Below are positions 35,302-44,693 of a DNA stretch of 64,000 nucleotides, in pieces. Numbering within the stretch: position 1 is the stretch's first letter; every line of letters starts with the position of its first letter. Below the pieces are notes generated by a model. The model was not told the DNA's origin, ran no database searches, and saw only the letters and a program-made list of their open reading frames with translations. The DNA is from Muriicola sp. Z0-33. Its GTDB lineage: Bacteria; Bacteroidota; Bacteroidia; Flavobacteriales; Flavobacteriaceae. The DNA lies in the NCBI RefSeq assembly GCF_026126425.1, contig NZ_JAFMPW010000007.1, positions 153,041 through 217,040 on the forward strand. The letters run 5' to 3'. Made by a program: the position numbers and the translations under genes.

Positions 35302-37641
35302 ATGAAGGAATCACAGATCAGCGTAGATTTTATTGAGAAAGAAGATGCTTTTACACTAAAGGATGCAGCTGGGAAATACCTCTACTACTGGCCGTTGTTT
35401 TTAGGTGTAGTGCTTCTAAGCGTAGTTCTGGGATTTCTATATATGCGCTATGCCCCTATAACCTATGAATCTGTAGCGAAAATCAAGATTATAGATGATG
35501 AAAAGGAGACCAATATTGCATCAGAAGCACTTGCCAAACTTGAGGGGAGCTCAACTATTAATTTAGAGAATGAAATTGAAGTATTAAAGTCTTATCGCAT
35601 TTTAAGTCAGGTAGTGCGAGATCTCCGTTTAGATATCGATTATTATCAGGTAGGGAATGTCAAAACTTCACAAATTTGGAACCCTCCTTTTGTACTTACC
35701 AAGCCCATTATAGAAGATAGTATTAGGCATTCAACAACCTATTCTGCTACTATTGGTGAAAAGCAATTAACCATTGCAAATTCTGAAGGCAGGGAAGCAA
35801 TATTCTCTTACGATACCAATGAAACAGCTGCAGCAGGATTCCCCTTTGAAGTTAGCCTGGCGGAGGATATTGATATCAAAAATTACCTGGGTCTTAACTA
35901 TAAGATTATCCTGCAGCCTATCAAGGAAGCGGTAATGCAATTGAATAAATCACTACATATCAGATCTGCCAATGAGAATAGTGAAATTTTGTATTTATCA
36001 ATAAAGGGAACAAGTGTTGATCGTTCAGAATCTATACTCAATTCTTTGATAGCAAAATTTGACGAGGATGGTATTTTAGACCGTCAATTGGTTTCAAAGA
36101 GAACCCTGGAAGTAATAGACAGGAGATTTGCCTTTTTGGCAGGAGAATTGGATTCCATAGAAATAGGAAAAGAAGATTTTAAAAGGACAAATAGCCTTTC
36201 TTATATTGAATCTGATGCCGATAATACACTGCAAAGGAAATCGGATACGGAAGATGAGGTATTCAAGTTAGAAAACCAGATTTCGCTCTCCAAAATACTA
36301 AAGGAAACTGTCATCAACCAGGTAGATTATAGCTTATTTCCAGCAGACATAGGTCTTGAAAACAGTAGTCTTAACGGTTTGGTAAACAATTATAATACAT
36401 TGGCACTGGAACGGGAAAAATTACTTCCCAATGTAGGTGTTAACCACCCGACATTGAGAGCGTTATCGGAACAGTTAGAAAGAGGTAAGGTCAATATCAT
36501 CAAATCTGTCAATGTTTATCAGGCACAATTAAGATCTTCTTTAAGGAGGTTAAATCAGGAGAAGAGCATAGCATCAGCGCAGTTTTCCGGAATACCTGAA
36601 AAGGAGAAAATGTTGAGGGCCATAGAAAGGCAACAAAGAATTAAAGAGAATCTTTACTTACTTCTTTTAGAGAAAAGAGAAGAAGCTGCTATCAATCTTG
36701 CGGCTACTTCCCCTTCGATAAAGGTGGTAGATTATGCCCTGACAAGTAATGAGAGGTTATCACCGAATAGTATTGTGGTCTACCCGGTTGCGGTGATGCT
36801 GGGATTGCTTGCGCCATTTTTACTGCTTTTTGTGAGGTTTTCATTAGATACTAAGGTCAGAGAACGAGCCGATATTTCAAAGTTGGGCCCTGAGGTACCA
36901 ATAGCTGCTGAAATTCCTCGATTGAAAAAAGGAAAAAGGGTCTTTTCCGGAACTACAGATCGATCGGTTTTAGCAGAGTCGTTTAGAATTCTTACCACCA
37001 ACGTTAACTATTTGATGCCAGAAAACAAGGCAGATGATGCCAAAGTGATATATGTCACCTCCTCTATTAAAGGAGAGGGAAAAACAATGGTGGCTCTTAA
37101 TTTATCACTTGCTTATGCCAGTCTGAAGAAAAATGTCTTGTTAATTGGCGCCGATTTCAGAAATCCTCAACTCCACCAATATTTACATAAGAAGAAACCT
37201 GTAAAAGGGTTGGCAGATTATTTAACACACAGGACCTTGGATTGGCGAGAATTTGTTCAGCCTGGCATTGGTGATAATGGTTATCACAAGGTGTGTTTTA
37301 GCAGAACCATTCCTCCTAATGCTACCGAACTCTTATCCGGTAAAGGATTTAAAAAATTTATTGAGCAAGCGAGAAAAGAGTTCGATTATATAATTCTCGA
37401 TACGGCTCCTACAGTTCTTGTTACAGACACCTTTTTAATTTCGGAACAGGCGGATATGACATTGTTTTTGTTGCGTTCTGGTCATACGGAAAAGCGTCTG
37501 CTCGAATTCACAAAGGAGTTAAAGAAGAATAACAGACTAAAAAATATGGCCTTTGTACTCAATGGAGTAGGGCAAGGTAAATCTAGAAGCTATAACTATG
37601 GCTATGGTTATGGCTATGGTTCAAATGAGCATACATTTTGA
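35302..37641 (+). CDS. Polysaccharide co-polymerase / BY-type tyrosine autokinase (Wzc-like)
   Basis: 779 residues. Wzz-type N-terminus: membrane span at about 28-49 (YWPLFLGVVLLSVVLGFLYM), a long periplasmic helical hairpin region and a second span at about 490-512 preceded by a Pro-rich SNERLSPNS. The cytoplasmic kinase has Walker A in SIKGEGKTMVALNLS (about 589-595), Walker A' in VLLIGADFRNPQ and Walker B in YIILDTAPTVLV. The tail is a Tyr cluster (SYNYGYGYGYGSNEHTF), the autophosphorylation site in this family. It controls chain length and export of capsule or exopolysaccharide through cycling phosphorylation. Its usual partners, the Wza outer-membrane lipoprotein and a Wzb phosphatase, are not in this window. 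Confidence 0.93.
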   Translation: MKESQISVDFIEKEDAFTLKDAAGKYLYYWPLFLGVVLLSVVLGFLYMRYAPITYESVAKIKIIDDEKETNIASEALAKLEGSSTINLENEIEVLKSYRILSQVVRDLRLDIDYYQVGNVKTSQIWNPPFVLTKPIIEDSIRHSTTYSATIGEKQLTIANSEGREAIFSYDTNETAAAGFPFEVSLAEDIDIKNYLGLNYKIILQPIKEAVMQLNKSLHIRSANENSEILYLSIKGTSVDRSESILNSLIAKFDEDGILDRQLVSKRTLEVIDRRFAFLAGELDSIEIGKEDFKRTNSLSYIESDADNTLQRKSDTEDEVFKLENQISLSKILKETVINQVDYSLFPADIGLENSSLNGLVNNYNTLALEREKLLPNVGVNHPTLRALSEQLERGKVNIIKSVNVYQAQLRSSLRRLNQEKSIASAQFSGIPEKEKMLRAIERQQRIKENLYLLLLEKREEAAINLAATSPSIKVVDYALTSNERLSPNSIVVYPVAVMLGLLAPFLLLFVRFSLDTKVRERADISKLGPEVPIAAEIPRLKKGKRVFSGTTDRSVLAESFRILTTNVNYLMPENKADDAKVIYVTSSIKGEGKTMVALNLSLAYASLKKNVLLIGADFRNPQLHQYLHKKKPVKGLADYLTHRTLDWREFVQPGIGDNGYHKVCFSRTIPPNATELLSGKGFKKFIEQARKEFDYIILDTAPTVLVTDTFLISEQADMTLFLLRSGHTEKRLLEFTKELKKNNRLKNMAFVLNGVGQGKSRSYNYGYGYGYGSNEHTF

Positions 37642-37742
37642 CTATAATATATCCTGTGCTTGGGAAACCTTTGTCCGTTTCCTGAAATGATCCAATGTAG
37701 TTTTTTCTACTATTAACAATTGTAAAGAAATTTCGAAATTTA

Positions 37743-39509
37743 TTGTACTCCTTTATAGAAAAAACCGATTATAGAAAGGATATCGATGGTCTTAGGGCAC
37801 TTGCTGTAATCGTTGTATTTATATTTCACTGCGGCTATCTCCCTGTCGGTTATCTGGGGGTAGATATTTTCTTTGTTATCAGTGGTTATCTGATCACCAA
37901 GATTATTTATTTAAAAAGCCTTGATAACAAATTCTCGATTTTAGATTTTTATCTAAGGCGCATAAGGCGAATTATACCATTAGTCTCTTTCTTTTGTCTT
38001 TTGACACTTGTGGTAGGATTGTTTACGATGCTGCCAGATGATCTGGAAAATTTGGCACAAAGCATTGTGGCGACAAATTTCTTTGGCAACAATATACTTC
38101 AGTATGTAACAACAGGGAATTATTGGGATGTTGTAAACGAATTTAAGCCTTTAATGCATACCTGGAGTTTGGGTATTGAAGAACAATATTACTTTTTGTA
38201 CCCCTTCCTTTTTCTGCTTCTAAAAGGTAAACTATTGCGCTATGTCTTGCCGGTGTTGCTATGCCTTACAGTAATATCTTTGGGATGTTATTTTCTAAAT
38301 GAAGATGCTGCTGCAAATTTCTATCTCTTACCATCAAGGTTTTACGAGTTATCTATTGGTGGTATTGGTGCTGTTCTGTTCAGGAATAGGCTAATCATTA
38401 CTAAAATGAGGATTTTCTATCTCGGCTTGTTAGTACTCTTATGCAGTATTGATTTTTCATTTTTACCAGACGCTTTGTTAATTCCCCTGGTGGTCTTACT
38501 CACATTGGCCATTCTGATTACATCTGCTTCTCAAAACAGTCTATCGACCCGGGTGTTGGAAAATAAAATTACAGTTGGCCTGGGGAAAATTAGTTTTAGT
38601 ATTTATATGTGGCATCAGGTTTTGCTGGCCTTTTCCCGCTATTTTGTTTTAGATGAACTGACGGTCCCTATAATGGGAATGATGCTGGTTGTCACGTTAC
38701 TGTTGTCTGTGGCGACCTATTATTTTATAGAGCAACCTTTTAGGGATAAAAGAAAATTGAGTACGCCCAAAGTACTATATACGCTATCTTTCGTTATAAT
38801 TCTGACCACTATTTCTTCCCTGTTTATCTATTATAAAGCGGGCGTTATAAAAGACATATCAGAATTGGGGATATCTAAAAGTAATGTCACCAGGGGCATG
38901 CATGCCCTATACAATGACAGGATCAATACGTATGACCGGGATTTTAATAAAAACGGAAAAACGAAAGTGCTGGTTATCGGCGATAGTTTTGGAAGAGATT
39001 GGGCCAATGTATTATTAGAGTCCAAATACGCATCCCATCTAGACCTGGCATACAGAGATGACAAACGTACTCAACAGGATACGCTTTTAATACAAATAAA
39101 GGAATCGGATATTGTCTTCTGGTCTCAGTTTTCAAAAGAAGACATGGGCAATTTGATATTAGATAAGCAATCAGCCGAAAAGATATGGTGCGTAGGCACC
39201 AAAAATTTTGGGCTTAATAACGGGCGTTTCTATAATTTCCGTGGTACGGACTATTGTTTGCAACGCACCTCTATGGAAGATGGTTATCTACAACTCAATA
39301 AGCAGTTAAAAGAAGATTGGCAGAACAGATACATAGACCTAATTGCCTTAGTAATAGATAAGGATCTTACAGTTCCTGTGTTCACTGAGAATTGTAAATT
39401 TATAAGCCAGGATACAAGACACCTGACCAAATCAGGGGCTCAATTCTTCGCCAACCTAATAGAAAATAAGTCCGATTTTGTTCTAAATCAAGAACATTTT
39501 AATGACTGA
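37743..39509 (+). CDS. OafA/YrhL-type acyltransferase with SGNH domain
   Basis: 588 residues starting at TTG (37743). The N-terminal acyltransferase-3 domain has about ten spans and the motifs DYRKDIDGLRALAVIVVFIF (with downstream H), GVDIFFVISGYLITKII, DFYLRRIRRIIP and HTWSLGIEEQYYFLYPF. Residues about 395-585 form a periplasmic SGNH-hydrolase-like domain: KVLVIGDSFGRDWANVLL (catalytic Ser block) and SQDTRHLTKSGAQFFANL (Asp-x-x-His block). Such fusions O-acetylate surface polysaccharides using an acyl donor from the cytoplasm. It is the last rightward gene of the polysaccharide locus and probably decorates its product. Confidence 0.9.
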   Translation: MYSFIEKTDYRKDIDGLRALAVIVVFIFHCGYLPVGYLGVDIFFVISGYLITKIIYLKSLDNKFSILDFYLRRIRRIIPLVSFFCLLTLVVGLFTMLPDDLENLAQSIVATNFFGNNILQYVTTGNYWDVVNEFKPLMHTWSLGIEEQYYFLYPFLFLLLKGKLLRYVLPVLLCLTVISLGCYFLNEDAAANFYLLPSRFYELSIGGIGAVLFRNRLIITKMRIFYLGLLVLLCSIDFSFLPDALLIPLVVLLTLAILITSASQNSLSTRVLENKITVGLGKISFSIYMWHQVLLAFSRYFVLDELTVPIMGMMLVVTLLLSVATYYFIEQPFRDKRKLSTPKVLYTLSFVIILTTISSLFIYYKAGVIKDISELGISKSNVTRGMHALYNDRINTYDRDFNKNGKTKVLVIGDSFGRDWANVLLESKYASHLDLAYRDDKRTQQDTLLIQIKESDIVFWSQFSKEDMGNLILDKQSAEKIWCVGTKNFGLNNGRFYNFRGTDYCLQRTSMEDGYLQLNKQLKEDWQNRYIDLIALVIDKDLTVPVFTENCKFISQDTRHLTKSGAQFFANLIENKSDFVLNQEHFND

Positions 39510-39528
39510 AGACGATATAAATAGGGAT

Positions 39529-39660
39529 TTACAAAAGCACCCCTCTGTTAATTACCCCCATAATAAAGAATATGGTAATTGAGATGATTAAGCAGCTAAT
39601 GGCAGCGAGTAAATTTTCTCCTCTGAACTCTTTTTTGATTGCGAGTGTAATTGCTTTCAT
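39529..39660 (-). CDS. Possible 43-residue single-span membrane peptide
   Basis: A short leftward frame starting at the ATG at 39660 encodes a basic head (MKAITLAIKKEFRGENLL), a hydrophobic span (AAISCLIISITIFFIMGVI) and a short tail NRGVLL. The amphipathic, Lys-rich head plus one span is what a small membrane protein or type I toxin-like peptide would look like. No upstream signal decides it, and chance is possible in AT-rich DNA. Confidence 0.35.
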   Translation of the reverse strand: MKAITLAIKKEFRGENLLAAISCLIISITIFFIMGVINRGVLL

Positions 39661-39995
39661 AACTTATAAAGTTTGTTACAAAATTCCTACAAAAAAGTGC
39701 CCTGGGCCAAAAATATCGTCCTATGACCCCCTGGTCCGGTAATGAGTTTTGTTTTGCTTTTAATCGAAAACTCTGGCCCATACGCCTAAAAAAATTGAAG
39801 CCAGATAGGACATCCATTGTCATTTAATCTTCTGAAACCGCCATTAGGTCGGATAAGGGAAAAGGCCTCAGGAGAACTTTTATGGCCATCAGGGTAGAAG
39901 TATTACATTAATGTACTGAGTAAGGCCAAGATAGCGGGCTAAATAATTTGTTAAGAATCTTGCTTTTGCCTGGAAACGGCTATAGCAAAAAGGTG
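39661..39995. other. Intergenic DNA with no recognised feature
   Basis: 335 bp between the small possible peptide gene and the receiver-protein gene. A leftward open frame crosses part of it (to 39823) but its composition is not protein-like. I see no hairpin with a T-run and no repeat. Confidence 0.5.
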
Positions 39996-40412
39996 TTAAC
40001 CAAAGAGGTCGTTAAGCTTTGTGTCGTTCAGAGGTTTAGTGATGTATCCCTTGCAGAGTTTTTTGTTCATCGCAGTTTCAATATCATAAGTACGGCACGA
40101 TGAGGATAACACATAAATATCTACAGGGTTTTGCATAAAGGCCTGGTTCCTCTCCAGTTCATCCAGTATTTCAAATCCATCCATTTTCGGCATATGGATA
40201 TCGAGGAAAACAACATCTGGTTTAAGTGCCAATTGTTTTTTTAGAGATAAGGCGTAGATAGATTTTAAATACGCCAAAGCTTCCACGGGTAAATTGATGG
40301 TTCTGATCCTGATGTCTTCATGAAATTTGGCAAGTGCCTTTTCATTCAGGAAAGAATCAATAGGACAGTCATCAATTATTAAAGCATTTTTAATTCGGCT
40401 CATAAAGTTCAT
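39996..40412 (-). CDS. Stand-alone response regulator receiver protein
   Basis: 138 residues consisting of a single CheY-like receiver domain. The acidic pair Asp14-Asp15 is in ALIIDDCPID, the phospho-acceptor Asp71 in VVFLDIHMPKMDGFEIL, the Ser/Thr position in YVLSSSCRTYDIE and the conserved Lys in KGYITKPLND. A long insert (SIYALSLKKQLALKP) before strand 3 is typical of the Bacteroidota single-domain receivers that pair with hybrid kinases. No output domain, so it works through protein contacts or as a phosphate relay. A start at the fourth codon (MSRIKNAL) is equally possible. Confidence 0.9.
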   Translation of the reverse strand: MNFMSRIKNALIIDDCPIDSFLNEKALAKFHEDIRIRTINLPVEALAYLKSIYALSLKKQLALKPDVVFLDIHMPKMDGFEILDELERNQAFMQNPVDIYVLSSSCRTYDIETAMNKKLCKGYITKPLNDTKLNDLFG

Positions 40413-40493
40413 TACTTACAACTTAGAAATCTTTCCCCACAGTTTAAACTCGGCATCTTAGCTAGAGTTAATGCCAAAAGGCATATATTATAA

Positions 40494-40784
40494 TTAAACA
40501 ACAATTTTCATTGGAGCAATACTATTGCTCGTCTGCGGTAATTTCGCTTTTTTCCTAAAGTCTTTTTGATATAGTGAGAGCCAGAAGGTCATATCTTCAT
40601 CCCATGCAAAAATCATGGACGACTTTAAATTGACCCCAAATTTCTTACTGCATTTTTTGCAGTTCAGTTTTAGAATATCATCCGAGTATTTGTTTTCCAG
40701 AACATACTTGTGGGTGTTGAATAGATTGCATTTTAAATGCAGCCAATTTTGAATAATGTTTTTTATGGTTTTAATACTGGCCAT
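40494..40784 (-). CDS. Small protein with CxxC pair, unknown function
   Basis: 96 residues from the ATG at 40784 (MASIKTIKNIIQNWLHLKCN); an upstream ATG at 40817 adds eleven hydrophobic residues. The core HKYVLENKYSDDILKLNCKKC with the following SKKFGVN looks like a single zinc-ribbon half, in the manner of small DUF1660-like proteins. A Trp-rich end follows (MIFAWDEDMTFWLSLYQKDF). It is probably soluble and cytoplasmic. The nearest genes on either side are regulators, but no functional link can be claimed. Confidence 0.6.
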   Translation of the reverse strand: MASIKTIKNIIQNWLHLKCNLFNTHKYVLENKYSDDILKLNCKKCSKKFGVNLKSSMIFAWDEDMTFWLSLYQKDFRKKAKLPQTSNSIAPMKIVV

Positions 40785-40869
40785 ATTATAACTGATTTGC
40801 GGCAATAAGAGTAGCATTCCTGTTGCCTTTGGTTGATCTTTGGTTGTTTAATCTACTAATAAATTGCCC

Positions 40870-41048
40870 TGGTAGCAGGGGGAACTAATCATGCTACCAA
40901 GACATAGGTTTGGTATAGCAGTTATTGGCTTAATTCAAAAAACATATAGTATAACCACAAAATTACAGCGCTCAGAATCAAATCGGAGCTAAGGAAACTT
41001 CATTTGTTTAGGTGGAGAACACTATTTTTTAATGTGGTTTTCCACATT
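40870..41048. promoter_or_regulatory. Two perfect inverted repeats in a gene-free stretch
   Basis: The gap 40785-41239 has no gene that I can support. It holds TGGTAGCA / TGCTACCA (8-bp arms at 40870-40877 and 40892-40899, 14-bp loop) and AATGTGG-TTTT-CCACATT (41031-41048, 7-bp stem). Neither has a following T-run on the side expected for a terminator. They may be operators or RNA hairpins upstream of the 40784 gene. Confidence 0.45.
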
Positions 41049-41239
41049 GGAGACAATTTAAATGCCTGATTATAAGGAATATAAAAGATTTGGATGTTTG
41101 TGTATCAGGGATAAGTGATTTCTGTCAGGAGGTAGTTTTGATATCTGACATGGAATATAACGGTACTGAAAACATAAATCTGCTGAATTTTGCTATCCTT
41201 AAAAAACCCGTATTCGTTCCTCTTATGTGTTAACTTAAA

Positions 41240-41890
41240 TTAGACGGTTACGATCTTATTTTTGATGGCCCAGATAATTAAACCTGCATTATTTCTGGTA
41301 TTGGTTTTTTCCATTAATCTCGACTTTGTAGATTCTATGGTGCGCACACTGACAAATAACTCATTGGCCAGTTCTTTATTGGTGAGTCCCTGACAAATAA
41401 GGTTTAACATATCGCTTTCCCGATTAGTAAGGTTCAGTAACTTTTTTTTCTCTTCAACAAGCAGACTCTCTATACTCTGCATTTCTATGATCACAGATCT
41501 CAAAAGTTCTTCTGAGAAGTAATTACCTCCATTATATACCTCCCTTATGGCCGTTTCTAATTCGTTTGACGGCGACTGCTTCAAAACAAATCCTTTTGCC
41601 CCTGCCGTTACCATCTCATAATAATATTTACGATCGTTGTACATAGACAAAGCAATAATTTTAAGATTGGGATTTAAACTCAGGGCAATTTTTGTAGCTG
41701 TGATGCCATCCATTATGGGCATATCAATATCTGTGAGGACAACATCTGCAGAAAGCGAAGGAAGATGTTCTGTAAATTCTTTTCCATTAGAGAATTCTGC
41801 AACAATCTTCAAGTCCTTGATATTGTTAATTATCAGTTTAATACCCTCAAGAACAATTGGTAAATCTTCAATTATAGCTATACGTATCAT
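41240..41890 (-). CDS. NarL/LuxR-family response regulator
   Basis: 216 residues from the ATG at 41890 (MIRIAIIEDLPIVLEGI), where the receiver domain normally begins; upstream extension to 41917 is not needed. The receiver has Glu8-Asp9, the phospho-acceptor Asp54 in VVLTDIDMPIMDG, the switch Ser in IALSMYND and Lys in KGFVLKQSPSNELETAI. The C-terminal LuxR helix-turn-helix is LTNRESDMLNLICQGLTNKE, LANELFVSVRTIESTKSRLM. It overlaps the sensor kinase gene at 41868 by 23 bp, so the two form a coupled two-component system in which the kinase is translated first. Confidence 0.93.
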   Translation of the reverse strand: MIRIAIIEDLPIVLEGIKLIINNIKDLKIVAEFSNGKEFTEHLPSLSADVVLTDIDMPIMDGITATKIALSLNPNLKIIALSMYNDRKYYYEMVTAGAKGFVLKQSPSNELETAIREVYNGGNYFSEELLRSVIIEMQSIESLLVEEKKKLLNLTNRESDMLNLICQGLTNKELANELFVSVRTIESTKSRLMEKTNTRNNAGLIIWAIKNKIVTV

Positions 41891-44498
41891 TGCTGATCGT
41901 TTGTAAATTAATTTCAACTTTTGTTCCTATACCTTTACTTGAAACAATTTTGTAATGACCACCAATTTTTTGAATACGACCTTCAAGGTTCATAAGGCCA
42001 AACCCCTTACTTTCCTTTTTCACTTTTTCATAATCAAATCCTAAGCCATCATCAACATATTTTATAATTATGCCTGTCGGAGACTGGTCAAACGAAATCA
42101 CAATATGGTCTGCATCTGCATGCTTTATAGAGTTATTGATAAGTTCTGTAAGTGTTCGGTAAAGGGTAAAATCTATTAACTCATCAAGTTCCTGGGTTAA
42201 ATTGGCATTGATTTTGAATTTAACGTTCGAAACCTCCTGTAATCTCTCGATAAAGGATCTGACGGCTTGTACCAATCCATATTTTTTCAGGATATCCGGA
42301 CTAAGATTAGATGAGATTTCCCGAATACTTTGTGTGGCATCTTCCAGAAGGGCACAGGTTCTTTTAATATATCCGGTCTGTTTTTCCTTGTCTTCTTCGT
42401 CTAACATGGTCTGGAGGTAGATAAGACTAGTAGAAAGAATAGGTCCCAGACCATCATGTAGCTCTTTTGCATACCTGGCCCGCTCTTTTTCCTCGGAACT
42501 AATTATAGCATTAAAGACGTCTTTTTCTGCTTTTATTAACTTCTTTTCTGCCTCCCTGGCTTTTGTTACATCTATATAGGAAACTATAAATATATCTTCA
42601 TCATTTAAAAAAGTATTAGTCGCACTAACAATGATGTTTCTTATACTGCCATTAGAATGATACATGTCAAAGGCAAAATCATCTAGTTGACCAGTGGTCA
42701 ATGCTTTTTTGATAGCTGTTTTAAGATGATTACTGTCAACGGCCAAGTTGTTCTCTTTAAAACTCATATTCAAAAGTTGTTCCCTGGAGTAACCAAATAA
42801 TTTACAGAAAGCCTGATTTACGTTTAATCTATGGCCTTTCCTTAAGTTTAAGATAGATTGGGCAATTGGTGAGCTGTTAAATGCATTTGCAAATTTTTCT
42901 TCGCTCTCTTTTAGGGCCAGATCTGCCATAACGCGGTCTGTGATATCGCGTATACTTCCCAGGATGTACTTTTTTTCATTGTACTGGAGTGCATTTATAG
43001 ATACTTCTGTCTTAAATGTCGTTCCGTCCTTTCGCTGATGGTCCCAGTTAAGAAGTTGCGAGTCACCAACTAAAATACCGTTCATTTGCTCAAGCACCAT
43101 TTGCTTTGATATTCTGCCATTGGGTTGAAGATAGGGACAAATATCCCAAACGGACAAATTAAGTATTTCCGATTTTTCATCATACCCAAACAATTTGATC
43201 ATGGCAGAATTTCCATCTATGATTTTACCACTGTCATTTACCAAGAAAAATCCATCCCGGGCATTTTCAAATAAGGTTCGATATCTGGTTTCACTATTAA
43301 TAAGTTCGATTAATGTGCTTTTTTGATCTGTAATATCGCGGTTGATACCTATTATTTTTTTCAGGGTATTATTCACAAAGACTGGAGAAGCAGAGCCATC
43401 TATATAGCGTATTTCCCCATTTGGGCGTTGAATCCTGAAATTTACATCATAAACAGATTTATTCTCATACACTTCTCCGAGCCGGACATTCGCATATTCG
43501 GCATCCTCAGGGTGCAATTGCTTTTGCCAGCCATTAATGTCATTGTTAAATTCGTCTCTGGTAATGCCATAAATTTCGAGTAGTCTGTTATTCCATTCCA
43601 GATCGCCACTGTCTATATTTAAAACCCAAACACCCAGTTTGGCGGTATCAATAGATAGGTTGAGTTGCTGAAGTGTTTCATTGAGTCTTTCGTTTGCCTC
43701 CTTGCGTTCGGTAATATCCAGAAAGGTGGCCACCGCCCCGGTCTGATTACCGTCTTTATCAAAAATTGGCCGAGAATTAATAGAGATCCACTTGCGTTCG
43801 TTCTCCCCGGTATGTACATTCATAATCACATCGTTCACAGAAGTTGCAGTTCTGAGTGAGATCATAGAAGGATGGTCCTCAGGGGCAAAAGGGCGCCCGT
43901 CCTCGTGAAGCGCTTTCCAACGGGGGTCAAAAGAATCTTTCCCCAGGAGCTGATTATAAGTTAAACCAAGTATTTGGGCCGCGGCTTCATTGGCAGAGAC
44001 AATTTTGTCATTTTTATCATGAACTACAAAACCCTCCTTAATTACCTTTATTGATGAGGTATGAAACCGTTCTGTAAGGGTCAGTTGCTGGTTGTGCTTT
44101 CTGGTAAAATAATGAGATAATTGCGCTTTAACCCTTACTATCAGCTCTATTTCCTTAAGAGGGGCTGAGATAAGCTCATCGGCACCTGCTTCAAAGAACA
44201 AAGATATTTTCTCATCGCTAAAATCGCCTATCAGGATTATTGGCAGTTCTTTGGTGCGTTTATGTGTTTTAAGCTTTTGGCACAAACTATAGGTGCTGTC
44301 AAAATTGTTCTTTATATCCAGAAGAATAAGGCTCGACTTATCCTCAGCTATTTTTTTCTGGTCGAATTGGGTTACAGCCAAAAATTTAATGGCACGTACA
44401 TGTGGTTTAAGGAAAAGGGAAACATCAGATTGTAGATCATTATCTGATGTGATCACTAAAATGTCTGCCTCAATTTTGTCTATTGCTTCATAATTCAT
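41868..44498 (-). CDS. Multi-PAS sensor histidine kinase with N-terminal receiver-like domain
   Basis: 876 residues, no membrane span, so cytoplasmic. Residues about 10-125 form a receiver-like domain (ADILVITSDNDLQSDVSLFL, LILLDIKNN, IILIGDFSDEKI) that keeps a candidate Asp but has SAPLKE in place of the usual K-P. Four to five PAS/PAC modules follow (about 145-660), with repeated marks such as GAVATFLDITERKEANERLN, KKIIGINRDITDQ and KKYILGSIRDITDRV. The kinase core is HisKA_3 type: ERARYAKELHDGLGPILSTS (His681), then an HATPase with LTELINNSIKHADADHIVI and YVDDGLGFDYEKV. It pairs with the overlapping NarL-type regulator. The sensed signal is unknown. Confidence 0.92.
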   Translation of the reverse strand: MNYEAIDKIEADILVITSDNDLQSDVSLFLKPHVRAIKFLAVTQFDQKKIAEDKSSLILLDIKNNFDSTYSLCQKLKTHKRTKELPIILIGDFSDEKISLFFEAGADELISAPLKEIELIVRVKAQLSHYFTRKHNQQLTLTERFHTSSIKVIKEGFVVHDKNDKIVSANEAAAQILGLTYNQLLGKDSFDPRWKALHEDGRPFAPEDHPSMISLRTATSVNDVIMNVHTGENERKWISINSRPIFDKDGNQTGAVATFLDITERKEANERLNETLQQLNLSIDTAKLGVWVLNIDSGDLEWNNRLLEIYGITRDEFNNDINGWQKQLHPEDAEYANVRLGEVYENKSVYDVNFRIQRPNGEIRYIDGSASPVFVNNTLKKIIGINRDITDQKSTLIELINSETRYRTLFENARDGFFLVNDSGKIIDGNSAMIKLFGYDEKSEILNLSVWDICPYLQPNGRISKQMVLEQMNGILVGDSQLLNWDHQRKDGTTFKTEVSINALQYNEKKYILGSIRDITDRVMADLALKESEEKFANAFNSSPIAQSILNLRKGHRLNVNQAFCKLFGYSREQLLNMSFKENNLAVDSNHLKTAIKKALTTGQLDDFAFDMYHSNGSIRNIIVSATNTFLNDEDIFIVSYIDVTKAREAEKKLIKAEKDVFNAIISSEEKERARYAKELHDGLGPILSTSLIYLQTMLDEEDKEKQTGYIKRTCALLEDATQSIREISSNLSPDILKKYGLVQAVRSFIERLQEVSNVKFKINANLTQELDELIDFTLYRTLTELINNSIKHADADHIVISFDQSPTGIIIKYVDDGLGFDYEKVKKESKGFGLMNLEGRIQKIGGHYKIVSSKGIGTKVEINLQTISNDTYSYN

Positions 44499-44693
44499 AA
44501 AACTAGGCTTGCAGGATACCTAGAGAGGGATGGGAAGAAAAAGCCGGAAACATTCTGTTGTACAACTAACTTATCTACCCAAAATAGCAAGTATCCTTAT
44601 TGTCTTAAATGTACAAAAATAGCAGGAACAAAAACTTAATGAACGAGCCATTTTTAAAGATGTGCTCATTTCTGGGGTGAGGTCTATTACTTC

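Noticed and set aside
39596..39823. Leftward 75-codon frame
   Set aside because: Arg/Phe-rich with no motif, and it conflicts with the more plausible small membrane peptide at 39529-39660.
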